Below, piece after piece: positions 10,875 through 22,440 of a DNA stretch of 64,000 nucleotides; the first letter of the stretch is position 1, and every line of letters begins with the position of its first letter. The translations under genes were made by a program, and so were the position numbers. The stretch spans positions 243,998 to 307,997 of the forward strand of contig SAUG01000098.1 of NCBI GenBank assembly GCA_011316305.1. Reading direction: 5' to 3'. Source of the stretch: Rusavskia elegans. Taxonomy: Eukaryota > Ascomycota > Lecanoromycetes > Teloschistales > Teloschistaceae. The notes under the pieces are model-generated. The model was not told where the DNA came from. It saw only the letters and a program-made list of their open reading frames with translations, and ran no database searches.

Positions 10875-12225
10875 ATGTCACGTAATATCTTTGTCACCAA
10901 TCTGTCCGGCCACGACCAGGAGTTTGAAGTCCACGGTTGGAACAACAACCAGAATATTACTGTTGGTCCTGGTCAAACTTTCACTATCAATGCACCTGAC
11001 GGCTCGTCTGGGGCCATCATCGCCTTGCATGATGGTCATGAGGGTGAACAAGCCGAGATAACCAAGAACGGCTGGGGTGGTAAGTTCCTCTCCTGCTTGG
11101 TCACTTGTTTTGATGACTGCTCAAGACATGTAGGAAACGACTTCATTGACCTGAGCAACATCGTTGGCGCTGGCGGCAACATGACCGTCCAGCAAGTTAA
11201 CAACCCAGCAACACGGAAAGGTGACCCCCTGTTTATGCAGCACCTCAATGATGCCTGGCATCGAGCCGATGCTGGCTGGAGACAAGCTCTCGAACTATGT
11301 GTCCACCGCGACAATAACGACAATGTCATCCGTATCGATCCCATCAAAGACTGGCCAGCACTCGAGAACTTTGTCCGCACATTCGCAGATGGAAAGACAT
11401 ATATCGGCGTCGGAGCATGGAATGGCAGTCCAGGGAACGCAAATGATAACAATCAGTCATCCGCAGCGCAAGGGAATACGGATATCCAAGTCACCTACAA
11501 CGACGGAGATGCCTCGCCACCAAGTTAGATAGCCCCATTTCCCACCTCCATAGCAAATCTCGTAATCTAATCCATCTCTTCATTTCTTCCAATTAGCCCC
11601 CCAATCCGCACCTTCAATGCAATGCATCGAACCCCCGCAACATGACATCTCAACCGCCCAAGTCGGCGGCCCAGGCATCATCCTCCGCAACCACAGAAAC
11701 AACCCCCAAACCTACGCCTTCTACAACAACTACTGGAACGGCAACGGCACCGCCGGCGCAAACTTCGACAACCCCGACCCCATCATCACCGTCCCAGCCA
11801 ACGACTCCGTCTTCGTCCCCCTGCCCGAATCCTTCAAAGGCCGCGTCCAGCGCGGTACCCTCCTCCCCGCCACCTGGGCGGAATTCCAGATCTCGGCCGA
11901 CAACGACGGTGCCGCTCACGGCGATATCAGTCTCCAGCAAGGATGCGATGGGGCTGCTACCATTGCCAGTACGGATGGGAGTGGTAGGTTCAATGGCTTT
12001 CAGCATGATATTGTTGGTGGGGCGCCCGAGGCGGCGGTTAGGTATAAGTCGGATGGGACGAGGGCGTTGGATACGACGGTGGGGAATTGGAATGGGGGGC
12101 CCAATTTGGCGGCTATTGAGTGGGAGAATGAGCAGGTGGGGCAGAGGAGGGCGTATATTGTTGGTGGGAGCGGGACGGATGATGTGGCGAGTGCGAATAA
12201 GTGTTTGGCGGTGGATTTTTATTGA
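10875..12225 (+). CDS. Unrecognised 407-aa protein with two similar beta-rich halves
   Basis: Exons 10875-11079, 11134-11523 and 11597-12225 join in frame across introns of 54 bp (GTAAGT..TAG) and 73 bp (GTTAGA..TAG). The 54-bp intron is a multiple of three without a stop, so its retention would not break the frame. There is no signal peptide. The N-terminal part (about 1-90: FVTNLSGHDQEFEVHGW then GAIIALHDGHEGEQAEI) and the C-terminal part (about 205-330: IILRNHRNNPQTYAFYNNYW then ITVPANDSVFVPLP and QISADNDGAAHGDISLQQ) share the pattern of a start strand, N/W-rich strand, VPxxxS/T-F and an acidic loop. This suggests a duplicated beta-sandwich domain, perhaps thaumatin-like. The middle has DAWHRADAGWRQALE. 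I do not recognise a named family. The join through the second intron rests on exact phase agreement. Confidence 0.72.
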
Positions 12226-13776
12226 GGGAAATGGGTTTTTGGTGTTGAGGAGGGGATATGTCTTGGGCTTGTAATCACTGGGTCTGTTTGGCGTTGGAGC
12301 TGGGGATCGGTAATTGATTTACAGTGCCTCTTAATGGTTATAGCTGGACTTGGGTATTACTTCGTCCGCCGGTATGCGTGTTCCTTCTGCTCTACTAGAC
12401 TCGTCATGTCATATGAGCCAATCGCGAGCAAGAGTGCCATACAGCTACTACCTTGAGAGAGGATATCTTCCTTACGATTGCTAGTATGTCATGGTAAAGC
12501 TGGTGCTTTGACTAAAACGATTCTTGCCACGACAATGGAACACGCTGGCAGAAGGAGGGATACAACCTTTTCTATTGGGATACATACAATCCAGTGAGCA
12601 TCTCGCTCCAGTCAGCTCATTGTCAATCAGCGCATAGAGAACACTTTTGAGCCTAGCCACCAGGTTGCATTCAGTAGCCGGACGACTACTATCGCGCTTT
12701 CACAAGGTCTGCGGTATCCTTGTCGCTTCCATGTGCTTCTAATAACGCTGGTCAAGATCATCCGGAACTTGAGATACCGTAAAGGGACTTGATCATTCAG
12801 ACCCGTTCAACCTCCCATAATGCTGAAGGCGATTCTTCCTCCTTATATGTATTCGCTAAGCTCTCGCTCCTTAGGAACCAGAACTGTGCCAGCTGATCGC
12901 ACCGACGTTTGCGAAACTCCTAAGACTGTGAGCGTGCGATGTACTAGGCATTATCGATGCTATCGTCAAATGAGTTCGCCACCGCCGACGACGAGGTCTG
13001 CGTCCGCGGTACCAGTAAGTACGACTAGGAGCGAGAGAGCACAGCATTATCAATGCATGTTAACGTTAGTGGCAGGGAGAGAAGTGCTCTTGGGGTTGAG
13101 ATTTCAGTCGTCTTCCTTGTGATCATGACCTTCATGGTATGCGGTATTCAACGATGTCGATAGTACAAGAGGCAAGGCCAAGAAAGCTCTTGCAGAAAGG
13201 TATCAAAGGATTATCACCGTATGTCCAGCGAAACGGGGAGCTTGAAGCAACTGAGCCATGGGCGGAACTGCGTGCAAATCGAAGACCACGCTAACTGGCA
13301 GAGGAGAACAGAATATGCGAAATGGCGACACCGGCGAGTTCATACAGCCAGGTCGTTGGAAGCTTGAGTTAAAAGGTCACGAGCGTTGCACGGAGCTGAG
13401 GGCTGAAGAACATTTTCAAGAGCCTGAATAAGATAAGAACCAAAGGAATGGGATTGTAATACAGCAACGACATTATGATGAATGGGGTGGGAACGGAGTT
13501 ATATCGTCGTAGTTGGTAGAAAGAGGTGGAAAGTTGTGAAAAGGAATTGATGCGAGAGGGTGGTGGTAATTCAGATCGTGCTTAGGATGAATTGATGAAT
13601 TGATGCGTAAACTGTGCTTTCCTTATAGGGTGTGCTATCTTCAAACCGGTATGCTTCCACTGTCTTGTTTGTCTGTGACAGCAACGAGTACAAGTATGCC
13701 TTCCGAAACTATCTACCCTCTTTCCCATCGCCGTGGCTCAACTCTGCCGTTCATCGTCTGTGCTTCCATCGCCAAC
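12226..13776. other. Intergenic region, no gene recognised
   Basis: This 1.55-kb spacer lies between the 3' ends of two convergent genes. Short plus-strand frames (for example near 12,820-13,122) lack protein-like composition. No repeat or RNA gene is seen. Confidence 0.5.
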
Positions 13777-15810
13777 TCAATTGAGCTCGGTGCAAGAACT
13801 AGGATTACTTTTCCCACTCCCTCGCCTACACCCTTCAATCGCCCCCTTCGTGATCGAGTTCTTCCCATCCTCTCCATAAGCAATCCCTTCCACCCCCGCC
13901 GGCCAAGTCTTCGTTCCACCCCTAACCCACGCGTCAAAACACATCCGTGCGATCTTCTTGGGATCAAGGTTCGCCGCCTTGACGAAGGTCGCAGTATCCC
14001 GCCCATCTATGCCGCAGGCGCAAGGCGGCATTCCAACGCCGTCCTTCAAATCGACTTTTCGTTGGTTTAAGTAGTCGATGTTGAACCCTATACGGGAGCT
14101 TCCGTCGCAGACAGGGAGTGTCCAGGTGCCTTCCAATCGTTCGGGCGAAGTAATGTAGTCGGCGATGTTGGCGGAGCCGAGGAATCGGGATGTGTCGGTT
14201 TTGCTGGGGTCGTAGTTGATGCCTGAGGCTTTGAAGGAACGGGCGGATGATTCGATAGCCCACTGCGATTATGTTAGAGATATCCAGACGTGTGAGAAGC
14301 ACACCCTGTTGGTAACGTAGAGCGTGGTAGTGTTCTCTACAACGATAACTTACAATCGGGTTGATGGAATAGGGCTTGTCCGCCAGCTTCGGACCGCCCC
14401 ATGGCCAATCAATGCCGCGGCCGTTGTACATGTAGAGATAATAGACTCCGTCGTCGGCGCAGTATTTCAGGGCTTGGGGCCCGCTGCGATCGAGATCGCA
14501 TTTGGTTCCCTTGTCTCCAGGTTTGGCTCCCGCGTCGTCAAGCCATACGTAGTAGACGTAGACTGGGTACTGCCTCCAGATGGCGTTGATACCATGAGCG
14601 ATCATGTTCCTTTTGTAGAATTCGGCGATGTCGGTTTGCTTAAACCCCGGGGCGTTGATCCATTGCCCACCAGCGATGACGTTCCTGAATAATCGGTCAT
14701 CAATTGAAGGCCATAACAGAAAGGTATAGAGAGACTCACAGTGTAGCGTCATCGGCACTATTGAGAATCAAGTTGTTAGCTACTTCGAGACTCTCCCTTG
14801 CCTGCTTTGAGAATTGTTCGATTGCAAGTGCAAAGGTAGAAGCCGTCTGGAAATTCCGCTCCTCGCTATAACGAGCTCGATCAGCATCTTGAAGCGAATG
14901 AGGTGGATAGCTGCATGCACGTTGGACCTTTGAGATGAAGGCCAACCTCCGTCCCAATGAGACCTGACACTGCGCTGGCCCCATTGACCCAAGGCTGCCA
15001 GCTCGCTGCTGGCAGGGCCCCAAGAATGCCAAACTACCTATGGTCAGCAATTGCTAATGCAACTCTGACGTGAGAAGCGTACTGCGGCAGCAGCAGCAGC
15101 GAAAAGATCTTTGAACCAAAGATTAGGCTTCTCCTTTGGTTTGACGAACTGGTCCCAGTCAGTAGGGTTTGAGCAAGCTAAGATGCTGTCAGGGAGCCTG
15201 GACTCACGTCGAGAGCAATTTGGGAAGCGTACTCGTTTGCGGCTTCTTGTCCGATACCGATGCCATTCTGAGAAGTATCAGTAATTGAAGACAGCACTGT
15301 GATGGGGAGTTGTGCTTACGTAAACTATTGAGATCCATCTATGGAGGTTTATGACTGAGTTCAGCGCCAGAACCCCCCACCGAGAGGGCTCAGAGACCAT
15401 CTTCCCGGCCTTGTTGTATCTTCCAATCTCTAGAGTAACCCCAAAGTCAGCAATACGTACGAGATACACGAGTTTTGACCAGTCCACATACCTGTACACG
15501 GTTCTGCATCGCAGCTGGCATCGAACGGCAAGCCTGAACATGTCCAGGCGCCCTTGTTCTGTAATTTCCTTCCAAGCAGAGTGGTGAATTCCTTAGGCTG
15601 CCTGTAGGATTCCGCTCCAGGCCATTCGACACCTTCGGCGTCTGCTCCTCCTTGCCAAAAAGCACGGATGCTTTCATCAACCTTGAGCTTGTTCCAGTTG
15701 TCTACGGTCAGGTCGAAATTTCGGCCGTTGCAGTTGACAGCTCGAGGTACCAAGATAGAAGCACTTGTGACGACGATAAGTCCCAAAATCGGAGCAGCCG
15801 GGGCCTTCAT
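13777..15810 (-). CDS. Secreted fungal protein of unknown function, 8 exons
   Basis: Exons: 15810-15492, 15429-15320, 15267-15208, 15148-15083, 15033-14928, 14887-14740, 14684-14354 and 14262-13777. The 1,626 nt encode 541 aa, and every junction keeps frame. The N-terminus MKAPAAPILGLIVVTSASIL is a signal peptide. Recognisable blocks are NKGAWTCSGLPFDASC, SRWGVLALNSVINLHRWI, FGILGALPAASWQPWVNGAS, LNVIAGGQWI, GINAIWRQYPVYVYYVW, GVYYLYMYNGRGIDWPWGG, GTWTLPVCDGSSRIGFNID and PPCACGIDG. Conserved cysteines and the GGkW/iPaIW-like pattern resemble a family of secreted ascomycete proteins of unknown function (I think DUF7872, not verified). No catalytic motif is apparent. The 66-nt exon 4 ends in a run of Ala codons (GCT/GCA), a small microsatellite. 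Introns are 40-91 bp. Confidence 0.8.
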
Positions 15811-18526
15811 GATTGAGAAAGCTTTCAATGCGATTGTTGTCTGATGGGAGTATCTTCAACGAGGCTTCCATGACTTCTTTATATTCGTGTCGGTCGCTTT
15901 TAAGAACAACGCCAGCCGAAGGGATAGGCACGCCAAATGTCACAACCAGCATGCTGAGTGTCGCATGCTCGGACTTTCAGCCTGCCCTCAGCAGAGCTGA
16001 TGTGTGTCCGGTGGCTGAGACCTAGACTTGGAACGTCGCTTGAGATCCTACCGCAGGTCCATAACAAGGTGGCTACGGCGGTGGTATGAAGGACCTGCGT
16101 TGACGAACAATGTCAGATCAAGATTTGTATGCGATATCAACCGGCGCCAAATCTTGACAGCTCGGATCAACCCCATGGATATGGCATAGTCTATGCCAGT
16201 TCTCGGCCGAGAGCGATACCACCCCCAATCGCATGGAAGCATCTTTTGCACGCGTGTGAATACCCGCCGAGCCTGTGGAAATGTGCGATCCTTTTTTAGC
16301 CGCTAGCGCTGACTTCTATCAGCTTGGCTTCCTAAAATACCGACACGCCGATTGGTATTTTTATGATCGTTTGAAGACGACGGATTTTCTTACCAACAAG
16401 ACAATCTGTGATCACTGAACCAAGGCAGCATGAGACATTGTAACTAAACATCATAGCCGCCGGCATTGTCGGATACCAGGGAACCTTGTTGAGCGGACCC
16501 ATACCATGAGGGTGCAAGAACGATCGAACGTACGGTAGCAAAGGCAAGGAGTAGATGTGAAAGTTGAGCTCGCTGCCTTCATGATGCGAGAAGACCCTGA
16601 GACTGGTATTTCACAGATGCGGCAGTCAGATGCGCCAGCTAATGCAGCACAATCATATACTAAACCAGTCGATCATAGCCAACAGCATTGGGTGTCACTA
16701 GTTTCTGGGAGTTCCGTTCTGCGATGAAAGCGCGGCCAAAGCAGAGGGTGATCATGCAGCAAAGATCAAGGGCCGATGTCGCAATGTCGTGTTCGCTGAG
16801 GTTGGTAAGGTCATTGGCCTAGGAAACTACGCACTTGAAGAGCATGGCGGTATAGTTCGTACAAAGACATCCAGTACTGATATCCAAATGAGGAGCAAGC
16901 CATGGAGGATCTAATGCCGACCTTCCGCCATCATCACTTGGTGTCAGTACGAACTGCCGCAATCTGTCTTCGACCTTCTAGCTGACACTCAATACCCTTA
17001 TGGCTGTCAAATTTTGTGCTCTTGTGGATCGATTGTGATACCGTCCCTGGAGAGCGATCCCACCAGCCGTTACGGCATGGACAAAGACTGCGATTTGAGT
17101 GCAGCTCGACAGTCCTGATGCATCGTGGTGAGTATCTGTGGGTTTTATCGAAGCATTGAACTTGAATCGACTCCAGAACAGATATGTTCGAGTATTCTGA
17201 TATGTAAATAAAGAGGGGCTTGATCCTTCTTGCCAGCGTTGGCGGATCACAGGAGGAAAAATGTATGATGGCGGACAACAAACCGTACTAAAGCCTCCTT
17301 GTAAGGACAAGGGCCGACCATCCCTCATAACTTTGCATCGTGCTATGCCGGACGAAGCAGCCAGACGCGAGTATACGAAACACAGGCTCAGCCAAGAGCA
17401 TCGTCATCCAGAGCCAGACTGGACAAGTGATGCGAAGAACGGACGGCGTTGCTGGTTGCACGTACAGGATATTTTGTTCGTTGATCCCAATCTATGTGTG
17501 CTCGGACTGAGACTTTGAGCCAGGAGTCGTTCCTGCAGCCCAGGAGTTCTCATTCTTACCAGCCGGGATTAGAGACCTAAGTGCAGGGAGAGAACGATGC
17601 CACTTCGGACTGAGCATGCTTATAATACACTGATCTTTTCGCGATCAATACGAGCATGCTGAAGAGAGAAGTATCTATGGCAAAGATCATGATGTTGTCG
17701 CGTCGAGACCATGCAGAGATAGACCTCAAAGAGTCGAATCGTGGAAACGCCAAGAGATCTTGCCGCTCTTAGTCGCTGGCGTTAGCCGTCGATCCGCCTC
17801 GTGTGATTAGCGCGTCAGATGGTCAAACTTCACGTGACAAAACCACATTGAGTACGCGTGCACGTAGAGTACGATATACATCCATGGACATTTCCATCAA
17901 GACGGCCAAGACACTCGCGAGACGCATCCATAAATTCAACGGATCACTACACCAATTGGACCACTTCACATACATTTGCTACTCTCCACCATGCTGACCA
18001 TGCATGACGTCGCCTTTGGGCGCTCCTTCGTATCTTCACATCCACCCGCAGTAAGAATAATTGAAATTGCCAAACAGTCTATATCATATCTTTCTTTGCA
18101 TCGTTATAAACTAGGCAACACAATTACAAGTTGAACGGATGTATGACTGGCAGTAAACGAGCATGGATCCACTGCAGCCCTTGACGGCCTTGTCCACGAC
18201 CCTAGATACAGTCTCTTGGAGTTCCATTCGAAAAACTTTGACCTCTTTCGAACATTTACTAGGAACTAACAACAAAGCCGAGGGTGTGCAGCATTATCTA
18301 GGCGTGACACTACTCTATGCTGCATTATACTAATAGGGTGAGGGCTCTTGTTACTGTAAGAGCGCTCCTTATACTGGGCAACGAAGGAATATGATTTTAT
18401 TTTACGCCTATAGAACTTGGTCTAAAACTTCTGCCCCATAGGTGGAGTACTGGCCCGTGCTGTTCGACCCCAACTGCATCGAGACGTGTTCACGTATTGC
18501 CAGCGAACTCAGGACAAGGAATTCAT
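15811..18526. other. Gene-poor region with possible coding relics
   Basis: No intact gene was recognised in 2.7 kb. Plus-strand stretches around 16,563-16,730 and 16,690-16,915 have protein-like composition (AAFMMREDPETGISQ; FAEVGKVIGLGNYALEEHGG) in two different frames, the second ending in TAA. They could be exons of one small gene or a decayed gene, but I could not build a complete model. Confidence 0.3.
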
Positions 18527-18805
18527 TCAGACTGCGAGTCTTTCATATAACCGAAACTTGATCTGCTGGATCCAACTCATGCTCATTGCGCTGCCACTTC
18601 CATTCGGACGCCATCTTCTTGTGGCGAAATACTTGTCCAGATCCCGGAGAATGTTGGGCATTGTATAGGCCATGCCCACCGCTTTGTCCGGCAGCAGCCC
18701 TTTTCCTCTTCTGGTCCAATTCTCCTGCAGCAGCACGCTAATGAGAAGGCAGAGAGCTCCAGATTCAAGCCTCGCCGCTGGTGCCTTCTGTAATATTATG
18801 CATCG
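18527..18805 (-). pseudogene. Protein-coding fragment, family not recognised
   Basis: A 92-codon open frame without an initiating ATG reads like real protein: LESGALCLLISVLLQENW, then TRRGKGLLPDKAVGMAY and MPNILRDLDKYFATRRW, ending with IQQIKFRLYERLAV and a TGA. Amphipathic helices and a natural amino-acid mix argue for a genuine exon or a relic. No upstream continuation with start codon and splice donor was found. It could be the last exon of a gene whose earlier exons I missed. Confidence 0.35.
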
Positions 18806-18973
18806 AAGCGTTACGGTCCAGGGACGCTACTCTACTCGCCGGCATGTACGAAGCAACAACCTTTTTTGGTATACTAGGCGAGGATCAATTAGACGTAACA
18901 GCATAAGGAGACATTTGTAAAGCTTTCGTTTGCACTTTGCATTCAAAGTCCACATTGCTCAAGTTACGCAAAA

Positions 18974-18983
18974 TTTATATAAA
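18974..18983 (+). promoter_or_regulatory. TATA box of the small secreted protein gene
   Basis: TTTATATAAA lies about 136 bp upstream of the ATG at 19,119, followed by a CA-rich leader. This is a canonical core promoter arrangement for a strongly expressed fungal gene. Confidence 0.6.
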
Positions 18984-19118
18984 GGTTCCATACCTTATAC
19001 CCTCAACACATCAGATCAAGCAACTCCAGCGAAAGCATCCGCATCCTTTAACCACAGTTACAGAGACTACAATCCAGCAGCCACATCCGTTCCTAAGCAA
19101 GGATTTCCTGCTTTCACC

Positions 19119-19737
19119 ATGCATGCAACCTATCTCACCGCTCTGCTCGGTGCTACTATCATCGCCGCCGCTCCGTCTATCCTGTCTCGCACCGCGGGTA
19201 CCAGTCAAACCGCAAAGGCATTAGCCATTTCTTCTCCAAACCTCGAACGTAATTCTTCCTTTGACCTAACATTCATAGCTCGATGATATCTCGGGCGTTC
19301 CCGGGGTCGTCGTCAGCCCCGTCGGCAATGCCGGCGTCTATCAAAAGATTTTTTGGCCTGGCTTCGCCCTTTTCGAAACAAAGCTCCCCAGAGTGCCCTC
19401 TGGCCCAAATGCAGGCGTCCTCAACCGCCCCGGTATCAAGCCCATCTCCCTTCCCAACGCTATTGCCTGGGGAACCACAAACATACAGACAGTCACGACC
19501 GGCCAGGCAGCCATCGACACCAAATATCCGGGCTCGGAATTCAAGTACATCGACCTCAAGTCGTTCTACCATGGCTGGAACAGCGCTGCGAAGACCTCTG
19601 CTACAGCTGTGCCCGCCAGCCGCGACATCGCCGTCACTTGCAACGGGGCCGATGGCACGAAGGTTGGCCCGCAGGTTTTTCAGTTCAGAGTTAAGCCGCT
19701 TCAGCTTAATAGACAGCTGACCATCCGCGAATCGTAA
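19119..19737 (+). CDS. Small secreted protein (about 185 aa), exon junction uncertain
   Basis: The ATG at 19,119 opens a clear signal peptide (MHATYLTALLGATIIAAAPS). From 19,279 a second open segment runs to a TAA at 19,735-19,737, with LDDISGVPGVVVSP, VYQKIFWPGFALFETKLP, PNAIAWGTTNIQ, FKYIDLKSFYHGWNSAAK and VFQFRVKPLQLN. The acceptor preceding it (CTAAC branch site then TTCATAG at 19,278) is convincing. The two segments differ in frame, and GT donors at 19,150, 19,175, 19,184, 19,198, 19,204 or 19,249 do not restore it. A GC donor after 19,217 (61-bp intron) does, giving 185 aa. Otherwise the gene carries a frameshift. The product has few cysteines and no recognised domain. A surface or effector-like role is possible but unproven. 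Confidence 0.6.
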
Positions 19738-20019
19738 ATAGGGAGTTCTAAGTGTTGGCGATATCATTCGATATGATCTTCAAGCCAAGGCTCGTGTGGG
19801 GGAAGCCTGACAGGACTATCGACAAGAGGATAAAGGTATACATACAAGACGAAACCTCTTTCATCGAGAAGAAAATATTGCCTTTCTTTCCCAAGCTCTC
19901 GGCTAATTTCCATGTCACAAGATATGATACTCCGACTGCCCTACCAGGAGTACGACGCCAGGACTATCAGGTCAAATAGTCCACTGCCCATGGAAACACC
20001 GCCAACAGATCTCACCACC

Positions 20020-21245
20020 TCAAAGATAATTCGCCTCAATCAAGAAGGCCATGGTAAACTGTCCCCAGTTAGCTTCCCAACAACACAAAGCATCAGCCAA
20101 AAGACCCACCTTCGCATGCCTCAGCACAGTCGTAAAGCTCACAGTCGAATACGCATCATTCGGACTATGGATATACGGCGTACTCGTCCGATCCGGCTCA
20201 TCACACACATATGCCGCCGGAAACCCATTCGAATACGCACTCGCGTGATCAGAACACCCATACCCACACGTATCCGTCGTATACGACCCCAGATACGCGG
20301 TTATGACTCTCCGCACATAAGCAAGGAGTCCGACGTCCGAATAATCGTTGTACGAGCTGATTTTCCCGGATGGGGAATACCCGGCCATGTCGGTGTTTAC
20401 GACCGCGAGGATGGATTTGCCGGCGGCTTTGTAGTTGCGGAAGATGTCGCCTGAGCCGAGCAGGCCGGCTTCTTCGCCCGAGTAGAAGTGGAATTCCATG
20501 GTGTTTCGCGGAGCGTAGTTGGCGTTTGCGAGTACGCGGAGGGCTTCCATGAGGACGACGCAGCCGGAGGCGTTGTCGACGGCGCCGGGGCCGCGGGCGG
20601 TGGAGGAGCCGCCGGTGGAGTCGAAGTGGGCGCCTACGATGATGAGGTTGGGGGAGGTGCCGGGGATGCGGGCGATGATGCTGGGTTGGGCGTAGGAGTG
20701 GGAGAATTGGGAGACGGTGATGCGCGGGTTGGGGGCGCTGATGGATTTGACCGTATTGAAGAGATAGGTTGCGGATTGGGTTCCGTAGGTGGATTTGTAG
20801 TAGCGGTTGTAGAAACTGGGTGTTGGTTAATTGAGGTTGAAAGGGGGGGGTTTGTGGGTGGTTACTCCGATAGGGTCTTCAGCCATGTTTGGGGTCCCGA
20901 AGTATTGAGTTGGGCGATCAGGCCGTTGGCCTCGGTCTGATGAGATACAGCCGGGTATGTGATGGCGGCGACAGCGGCGACACGGCTGTTGTCTTTTTGA
21001 CCGTTGAGTACGCTAAGGACTTCTGGGTCTTTGATATCGGTGATATCGACGAAGTGAAGACATTTCCCGGTGTAATTGGTTATCTTCTCCTCGTCTGTCA
21101 CCCAGGCACCGGCATCGGTTGGGGAAGTTTTGATCAAGCGGAAGCCTTGTTTGACTCTGGCTTGGAAGTCGGCCTCGGCGAGAGAAGCCGATGTAGCTAC
21201 GCTGATGCTGACTAAAGCCGATGCTATGCAAGACTTGAGATGCAT
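20020..21245 (-). CDS. Secreted M28 leucine aminopeptidase
   Basis: Exons 21245-20866 and 20815-20020 (49-bp intron, phase 2) encode 391 aa. The signal peptide is MHLKSCIASALVSISVATSA, followed by a propeptide-like region, then LKTLSDFYNRYYKSTYG, which opens the peptidase domain. The two-zinc site is complete: GAHFDST (His190), PGAVDNASG (Asp207), SGEEAGLLGS (Glu240 general base, Glu241), NTDMAGY (Asp269) and TPYIHSPND (His343). The CGYGC pair (310/314) matches the family disulfide. M28E enzymes of this type release N-terminal hydrophobic residues from peptides outside the cell. The C-terminus beyond about residue 367 (DALCCWEANWGQ) is longer and different from the usual short end, so the true last codons could be spliced otherwise. 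The GC-rich exon 2 is strongly biased to C-ending codons. Confidence 0.92.
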
Positions 21246-22440
21246 TGTGATTAAGGATAATTGCTAGGATTGGAAGAGAAGAAAAGAAAACGTTGGAGCA
21301 TAGATACGAAGATGGGAGAGGATATAGAGAACTGATATAGACCTCGCATGATTTTCCGATGGACGTCTTCCGAGGTGGGCATTCATGAGTGGGTGCAAAG
21401 AACCTTCGCTTACTACACTTACCTTCCGCAATAGGAAAGTCAATTCGTGCTTGGGTTTTCCTCGGCTATCGTGATCCCTTGGCATGCGGGCCAAGCATTC
21501 CCCTTTGGCAGGTACAGACCACCGTCCGGGGAAGCAGGGGGCGGCTTATCTTCATATCCCAAACACAATCATGATAACCAAAGAAAACGTTTAGTCACGA
21601 CAGGCCCACAGGCATATTATGACTGTGCAGCTTCTTATCGGTGGATACATGCGGCGGAGCCCCCAGGTTTCAAGGTTCAAACGTCCGGGCATTAGATCAT
21701 ACGTACATGAAGAATCGCGTACCTGAAACGAGGCATAGATAGTCGATGATATTTGAATTGCAGGCGTCCCAGCGACCCAGCCATGAATACAGCTTTAGGC
21801 CTTCCCGTGCACCACGACGGTTACCACAGTCAATGAATATCAAGCGCAATGATCAGAAGCTATGATGGATAGCTGAAAAGATCGCTCGTAAATTTGTGGC
21901 AATTGGTGTGGTGTAATTGAAGGAACCTATTTATTAGCATGAGCGGTCGAAATGACAGAGAACGGGGGCTTTGCTGCATCCAGCAGTGATCGACATGAGA
22001 TCCGAGATCTGGTGCGCGAAGCCACACGTCATTATTGGAAAACATCTTCATATCTGTCGGAGGCCGTTTGTGCCGTGAGCTCAAGAACTTCAGCTGGGTC
22101 TGTATTCCATAGACAATCCTATGCCAGAAGGCTTCATCACATTGCATCTGCCAGCTCTGTCGATGATGAGACTGTGACTCGAAGGTTTCACTGCTCTGCT
22201 TCCCGTCGAAGCAGCAAGTACTCAAGGTCTGACAACGATTTTGCGTCATTGAAGCTGTTGCCCCAAGAGCGGGCATCGAAGACAACGGCGGCTCATTGCT
22301 TTACTTGGTCTCGGACGACGATGACGATGTCGTGTCCTCGGACGGAATGCCTCGGGAGCGCGAGATCTTACCGCGAGATATTAGGAGCGCGAAATACTAA
22401 TAGGCAGCGCTACTCAGTTTAACGTGCTTCCCCTATCAAA
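21246..22440. other. Spacer to the RIP boundary, possible truncated gene
   Basis: No intact gene is recognised. Near the right edge a plus-strand frame (about 22,255-22,400) reads NGGSLLYLVSDDDDDVVSS and stops at 22,399 just as composition turns AT-rich. An overlapping longer plus frame (21,952-22,422) is also open. One of these may be the end of a gene cut by the transposon block, but the frames compete and I cannot choose. Confidence 0.3.

Noticed and set aside
11642..12274. 210-codon plus frame rich in Thr/Pro then Arg/Gly
   Set aside because: It overlaps exon 3 of the 407-aa gene in another frame and has low-complexity composition caused by the C-rich and G-rich codon bias.
13713..14758. 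Plus-strand frames and extended minus frames around the 541-aa gene
   Set aside because: They run through introns or are antisense; phase-consistent splicing of the minus strand gives a complete secreted protein.
4089..15810. Secondary-metabolite gene cluster
   Set aside because: No backbone synthase, tailoring enzymes or cluster regulator is present. The genes are unrelated hydrolases and a permease.
19912..20940. Long plus-strand open frames overlapping the aminopeptidase
   Set aside because: They are antisense shadows of GC-rich exon 2. The minus strand carries all zinc ligands of the M28 family.
21860..22285. Minus-strand 141-codon frame
   Set aside because: Its composition is not protein-like and it competes with a plus-strand frame, so no gene could be supported.
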